NCBI GenBank assembly: GCA_002424365.1
Contig: DIRQ01000072.1
Span: 1 to 17,709, forward strand
Source: Syntrophomonas sp. UBA5432
GTDB taxonomy: Bacteria > Bacillota > Syntrophomonadia > Syntrophomonadales > Syntrophomonadaceae
Direction of reading: 5' to 3'
DNA: 17,709 nucleotides
Shown here: positions 14,706 through 17,709 of the stretch, piece by piece
How positions within the stretch are numbered: the stretch's first letter is position 1
Layout of the letters: each line of letters begins with the position of its first letter
The notes under the pieces: model-generated
The model's database searches: none
What the model saw: the letters and a program-made list of their open reading frames with translations, nothing else
Told to the model about the DNA's origin: nothing
Translations under genes and position numbers: made by a program

Positions 14706-15374
14706 ATGAACAGCAGGGTAAGAAACGTAATTATCCGCATGATTGTATCGATAATAATTTTTGTCTATATCAGCTATCTGGCCTGGAAGAGCTTGCCCAC
14801 CTTTGATTTCATAATACTCATGGCCTTTTTTGCTCTTTTCCTAGGCTGGTCCATAATTGAGACTTTTATCTACAAGGATCCAGATACTCTAGCAGTGGAA
14901 GATGATGACCGCCGTTCTTACCTCTTCTTACAGCTTTCGTCTTTCTTAGCTCTTTTTTATGCCCTAATAGATTTTCTCGATTACCACTTTACTAGAATGG
15001 GTAGTTTGGAACCTTGGGTTATGTATCTTGGTTTTGGAATTTTTATTCTTAACGCTATTTTACGTTATCATGCTATTACCACCCTGGGAAAATACTATAA
15101 CCCTCGGGTAGCCATCTACCAGGAACATAGTTTAGTTACCGCTGGCATTTACCAAAAAATCAGACACCCCATGTATTTGAGTGCTCTCCTTAACGTTATA
15201 GCTATTGCTTTCATATTCAGCTCCTGGGGAACTTTGGCGATTATGTTATTTGCAGTTTTACCAGCGGTGATTTATCGTATTAATATAGAGGAAGAGTTTT
15301 TACTTACTCATTTAGGAAACGAATACCGGCAATACCTGGAACACAGCAAGAAAATGATTCCGGGAATCTGGTAG
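14706..15374 (+). CDS. Isoprenylcysteine carboxyl methyltransferase / PEMT-family membrane protein
   Basis: The 222-residue product has hydrophobic segments at about 8-26, 31-49, 72-92, 102-120 and 160-188. The family's SAM-binding region reads YRHPMYLSALL-like (IRHPMYLSAL, about 151-161), and the C-terminal motif is EEEFLLTHLGNEYRQYLEHSKKMIPGIW. Bacterial members of this ICMT/PEMT superfamily methylate diverse small or lipid substrates, and the specific substrate cannot be read from the sequence. The ATG follows GGAGGGACA at about 10 bases. yebC begins 16 bases after its stop, so the two may be cotranscribed, though no functional link is evident. Confidence 0.87.
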   Translation: MNSRVRNVIIRMIVSIIIFVYISYLAWKSLPTFDFIILMAFFALFLGWSIIETFIYKDPDTLAVEDDDRRSYLFLQLSSFLALFYALIDFLDYHFTRMGSLEPWVMYLGFGIFILNAILRYHAITTLGKYYNPRVAIYQEHSLVTAGIYQKIRHPMYLSALLNVIAIAFIFSSWGTLAIMLFAVLPAVIYRINIEEEFLLTHLGNEYRQYLEHSKKMIPGIW

Positions 15375-15390
15375 ATTAAGGAGGTAAAGC

Positions 15391-16149
15391 ATGGCAGGAC
15401 ACTCAAAATGGGCTAACATTAAGCATAAAAAAGCACGCTCCGATGAGAAGAGGGGAAAAGAGTTTACCAAAATTGCCAAAGAAATAACTATTGCAGTGCG
15501 TAGCGGTGGTGGTGGGGATCCGGAGGCAAATTCAAAGTTAAAACTGGCTATTCAAAAGGCCAAAGCTATAAATATGCCTAATGATAATATTAGTAGGGCT
15601 ATTAAAAAAGGCACCGGGGAAGTAGAAAGCGAAGCGATTGAGGAAATTATATACGAAGGCTATGCCCCCGGAGGGGTAGCAATAATGTTAGAGATAGCTA
15701 CTGACAATCGTAATCGCACCGCTTCGGAAATACGCCATCTTTTTTCTAAAGCCAATGGCAATTTGGGCGAAAGTGGCTGTGTGGCCTGGATGTTTAACAG
15801 GGCAGGTTACATTGTTCTTAGTAAAGAAAGCCTGAAATTGGACGAGGAAGAATTAATGCTAACAGCTCTGGAATTGGGGGCGGATGATGTCCGGGAAGAA
15901 GATGACAGCTATGAGGTTATTACCTCTCCCGAAGTATTTATGGAAGTAAAGGAAGGATTAGAGGGGCAAGGCATTAAATTGGAAGATGCTGATGTAGTAA
16001 TGCTTCCGGAAAACACCGTGGAAATAAATGATGCCGATACGGCTGCCCGGGTTATTAAACTAATCGATCTGCTGGAAGATCATGATGACGTGCAGAACGT
16101 CTACACCAACATGTCCATTAGCGATGAAATTCTGGAGCAAATAGAGTAA
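15391..16149 (+). CDS. yebC: YebC/PmpR-family DNA-binding/translation-linked protein
   Basis: The 252-residue product is full length for the family and opens with the hallmark MAGHSKWANIKHKKARSDEK. It continues with LAIQKAKAINMPNDNISRAIKKGTG and a long conserved C-terminal part (YEGYAPGGVAIMLEIATDNRNRT; LIDLLEDHDDVQNVYTN). Members were first described as transcription regulators and more recently as factors easing translation of difficult proline stretches. AAGGAGG lies at ideal spacing before the ATG. In many clostridia yebC sits beside bofC and ruvC; here one convergent gene lies between it and the BofC-like gene. A strong hairpin terminator follows. Confidence 0.96.
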   Translation: MAGHSKWANIKHKKARSDEKRGKEFTKIAKEITIAVRSGGGGDPEANSKLKLAIQKAKAINMPNDNISRAIKKGTGEVESEAIEEIIYEGYAPGGVAIMLEIATDNRNRTASEIRHLFSKANGNLGESGCVAWMFNRAGYIVLSKESLKLDEEELMLTALELGADDVREEDDSYEVITSPEVFMEVKEGLEGQGIKLEDADVVMLPENTVEINDADTAARVIKLIDLLEDHDDVQNVYTNMSISDEILEQIE

Positions 16150-16156
16150 TGGTAAC

Positions 16157-16216
16157 AGGGGTGACATAAGAACCGCACGTGCCCTTCAGGGTATCCTTTG
16201 TCACCCCTATTTTCTT
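16157..16216 (+). terminator. Bidirectional terminator between yebC and the convergent gene
   Basis: AGGGGTGACA (16157-16166) and TGTCACCCCT (16199-16208) form a perfect 10-bp stem with a 32-base loop that has a small internal CCC/GGG hairpin. ATTTTCTT follows on the plus strand. The location between converging stops suggests it serves both genes. Confidence 0.8.
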
Positions 16217-16223
16217 ACTATTC

Positions 16224-16889
16224 TTACCCTGGTAATTCCAACAGTAGTTCACCGTTAATTACACTGGCTTTTATATTTCGGGTATCGATATTTTTTGGTA
16301 TATGAGCAAGTAAATTCTTTACATTAGAGCTGCCATACTCCGATGCAGGTGTTATGGTCCCGGATAATACTATTCGGCCATAAGGACTATATATCTTGAT
16401 GGGTAGTTCTATCACAACATCTTCTCTTTTTACCTGGCTAACCGATTCCGGCCAAGATAGGATATCTACAGTTTTATCGGGCCATTCTTCGTAACTCTTA
16501 AAAGCATTTTGGATGGAATTACCCTCTATCTCTTCTGCATAATGCTTAACAGCCTTTTCAACTTGTGCCTTCTCATCAACGTCGAGGGGTACATCTAGTC
16601 CCCACAGTCCTTCAGATTTAACAAAATTCTCTATAGTGGCAACTAAATCCTGCCATTTTTCTTGTTCTTTATTTTTATTAAGCATTTGTTGAACATACTC
16701 GTAGTATTCTTCCAACCAGACATCATCAAATAATATAGGGCTGTTTTGTCCATGAATCTGGGGATCTGATAAGTTCATTTTTTCTTTTGGGGTATCTTCT
16801 ACCTCCCAATGGGCTAAAACCGGATCGATGATACCATACCCCATCTGCTCAATAGTTAAAAATGATTCCTCCAGCATTTTCTTCATCAC
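16224..16889 (-). CDS. Uncharacterised protein with Hsp20-like C-terminal domain
   Basis: The 221-residue product is acidic, with no signal peptide or membrane segment. Residues about 1-130 are helical-looking and unfamiliar (DDVWLEEYYEYVQQMLNKNK; WQDLVATIENFVKSEGLWGL). Residues about 137-221 look like a beta-sandwich of the alpha-crystallin/Hsp20 type and end in DTRNIKASVINGELLLELPG, which follows the family pattern A-x-x-x-N-G-x-L-x-x-x-L-P. The protein stops there, without the usual C-terminal I-x-I tail, so typical oligomer assembly is doubtful. The start is GTG at 16889, with AGGAGG seven bases upstream; ATG at 16886 is the alternative. Cytoplasmic chaperone-like or spore-associated roles are possible; neither is shown. 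Confidence 0.75.
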   Translation of the reverse strand: MMKKMLEESFLTIEQMGYGIIDPVLAHWEVEDTPKEKMNLSDPQIHGQNSPILFDDVWLEEYYEYVQQMLNKNKEQEKWQDLVATIENFVKSEGLWGLDVPLDVDEKAQVEKAVKHYAEEIEGNSIQNAFKSYEEWPDKTVDILSWPESVSQVKREDVVIELPIKIYSPYGRIVLSGTITPASEYGSSNVKNLLAHIPKNIDTRNIKASVINGELLLELPG

Positions 16890-17110
16890 TATTCCGCCTC
16901 CTGTTTTAATATCTATAGAAAAATGTATTGTTTGAATATTCAGAAAACCTTTGACTTTTATTTGACTATTCCATGAATATTATAAATCAAAACTGAAGCC
17001 TTTATGCAAGTCTAAAAATGGCAAATACACCAATTTGTCGTTAATAGCCGTTTTTTTGGCCAGGTATAGGTTAGAAACTTACTGGAAATAATAGCTAAGA
17101 GGTGATAAAA

Positions 17111-17668
17111 ATGAGAAATGGACGTATTTTGGCCTACCTTAGCCTGGTAATGTTTGCTGGTGTATTATGCGGTTTCATATTAAGCGGCGTTTATAATGAC
17201 ATTGATAAGGAAAAAAAGCCGGTACTAGAGATCAGCCATAAAGTAAAAACCGTAACTCCTAACACCCCAATCGTCTTTGAAAGAGAATATACTAAATGCG
17301 GACATACTGTTATTTCTGGATTCGAGCACATTAAGGACCTGTTGGGAAAAGACCTGGTTTCTATACAACGTAAATATAAGGTGGACCAGGGGTATCTGAT
17401 TAATTGGAAGGGAGATACCCTGGTAATTAAACAAAAGGTAGACGGATTTTGTCCCCAGGATAAGGGAAGCTACCGTTTAAAAGAATACCAGGGAAGGGTG
17501 GCAGTTTATCGAGGTGTAGAGGAGGAGGAAGTACTGGAAAGGGTTACTGCTATTCGTATGGATTTATTACCTGTTGCTATTCAAAAAGATATTAGGGCAG
17601 GTAAATTTGAGTTTAAGGATAAAGACGCTTTAAATGATGCCCTGGAAAACTTCGATGAGTATTTGTAG
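17111..17668 (+). CDS. BofC-like (BofC C-terminal domain) secreted protein
   Basis: From ATG 17111 the product is 185 residues. AGAGGTGAT just before it is the ribosome site; a GTG at 17102 lies inside that site and is not the start. A membrane anchor or signal segment (about 6-26, ILAYLSLVMFAGVLCGFILS) leads into an extracytoplasmic part. This carries KCGHTVISGFE, DLVSIQRKYKVDQGY, DGFCPQDKGSYRLKEYQGRVAVYRG and a C-terminal LPVAIQKDIRAGKFEFKDKDALNDALENFDEYL, matching BofC-domain proteins of clostridia. In Bacillus, BofC is made in the forespore and restrains the SpoIVB protease that triggers sigma-K activation. The two conserved-looking cysteines could pair. The neighbourhood with yebC is common in spore-formers. 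The exact role here is inferred. Confidence 0.82.
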   Translation: MRNGRILAYLSLVMFAGVLCGFILSGVYNDIDKEKKPVLEISHKVKTVTPNTPIVFEREYTKCGHTVISGFEHIKDLLGKDLVSIQRKYKVDQGYLINWKGDTLVIKQKVDGFCPQDKGSYRLKEYQGRVAVYRGVEEEEVLERVTAIRMDLLPVAIQKDIRAGKFEFKDKDALNDALENFDEYL

Positions 17669-17709
17669 AATTGGGAAATGGGAGGTTGATTTGGGAGGTG
17701 GAAGTGGGA
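17669..17709. repeat. Purine-rich degenerate repeat at window end
   Basis: After the BofC-like stop the sequence is almost purely purine on the plus strand, with recurring GGGAGGT/GGGAAAT-like units. It contains AGGTGGAAGTGG (17696-17707), identical to 2348-2359 in the tupA-comM spacer. It is cut by the window edge, so its full extent is unknown. Confidence 0.5.

Noticed and set aside
16951..16986. Two TTGACT copies and TATAAA upstream of the BofC-like gene as a promoter
   Set aside because: Spacings of 24 or 13 bases to TATAAA do not fit sigma-A, and the TGAATA at 17 bases is a poor -10; I could not match a sporulation sigma factor either.

Overview
The window (about 17.7 kb, AT-leaning) looks like chromosome from an anaerobic, spore-forming Clostridia/Peptococcaceae-type Firmicute (Desulfotomaculum/Pelotomaculum-like). 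This is inferred from strong AGGAGG ribosome sites, a BofC-like sporulation protein next to yebC, an S-box riboswitch, a cyclic-peptide quorum-sensing locus, and an anaerobe-type homocysteine pathway. I see no CRISPR array, tRNA, rRNA, transposase or prophage module.

Left part (1-4320). A PAS-domain sensor gene runs off the left edge on the minus strand. It is followed by a well-folded leader that I read as a molybdenum/tungsten-cofactor riboswitch with its own terminator. Downstream is a secreted TupA-like tungstate-binding protein carrying a copper-amine-oxidase-N-type domain, with no permease or ATPase gene beside it. comM/yifB converges from the other side, and a roughly 380-bp gap has no convincing gene.

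Middle (4321-7480). A compact agr-type operon encodes an AgrC-like histidine kinase, the AgrB peptidase and a 43-codon AgrD pheromone precursor (6288-6419) that is easy to miss. The genes overlap, a strong terminator closes the unit, and no response regulator is present. A small four-helix membrane protein and an orphan tatA with a good sigma-A promoter follow.

Sulfur operon (7532-14340). An S-box (SAM-I) riboswitch and terminator precede six tightly spaced genes: metH (no reactivation domain), a COG1900 homocysteine-biosynthesis protein, a NIL/2[4Fe-4S] ferredoxin, a COG2122/UPF0280 ApbE-like protein, a cysteine synthase-like enzyme and nadE. Together they could move sulfide into homocysteine without an activated homoserine ester, methylate it to methionine, and make cysteine, with SAM as the off-signal. 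This is the most coherent and interesting system in the window.

Right part (14341-17709). A 365-bp gene-free stretch holds several repeats and a large hairpin and resembles a decayed intergenic element. Then come an isoprenylcysteine methyltransferase-family membrane protein, yebC, a convergent gene with an Hsp20-like tail, and a BofC-like secreted protein. The window ends in a purine-rich repeat sharing a 12-mer with the tupA-comM spacer.

Several longest-ORF starts are wrong. metH should start at 7708, the COG1900 gene at 10211 and the BofC-like gene at 17111.
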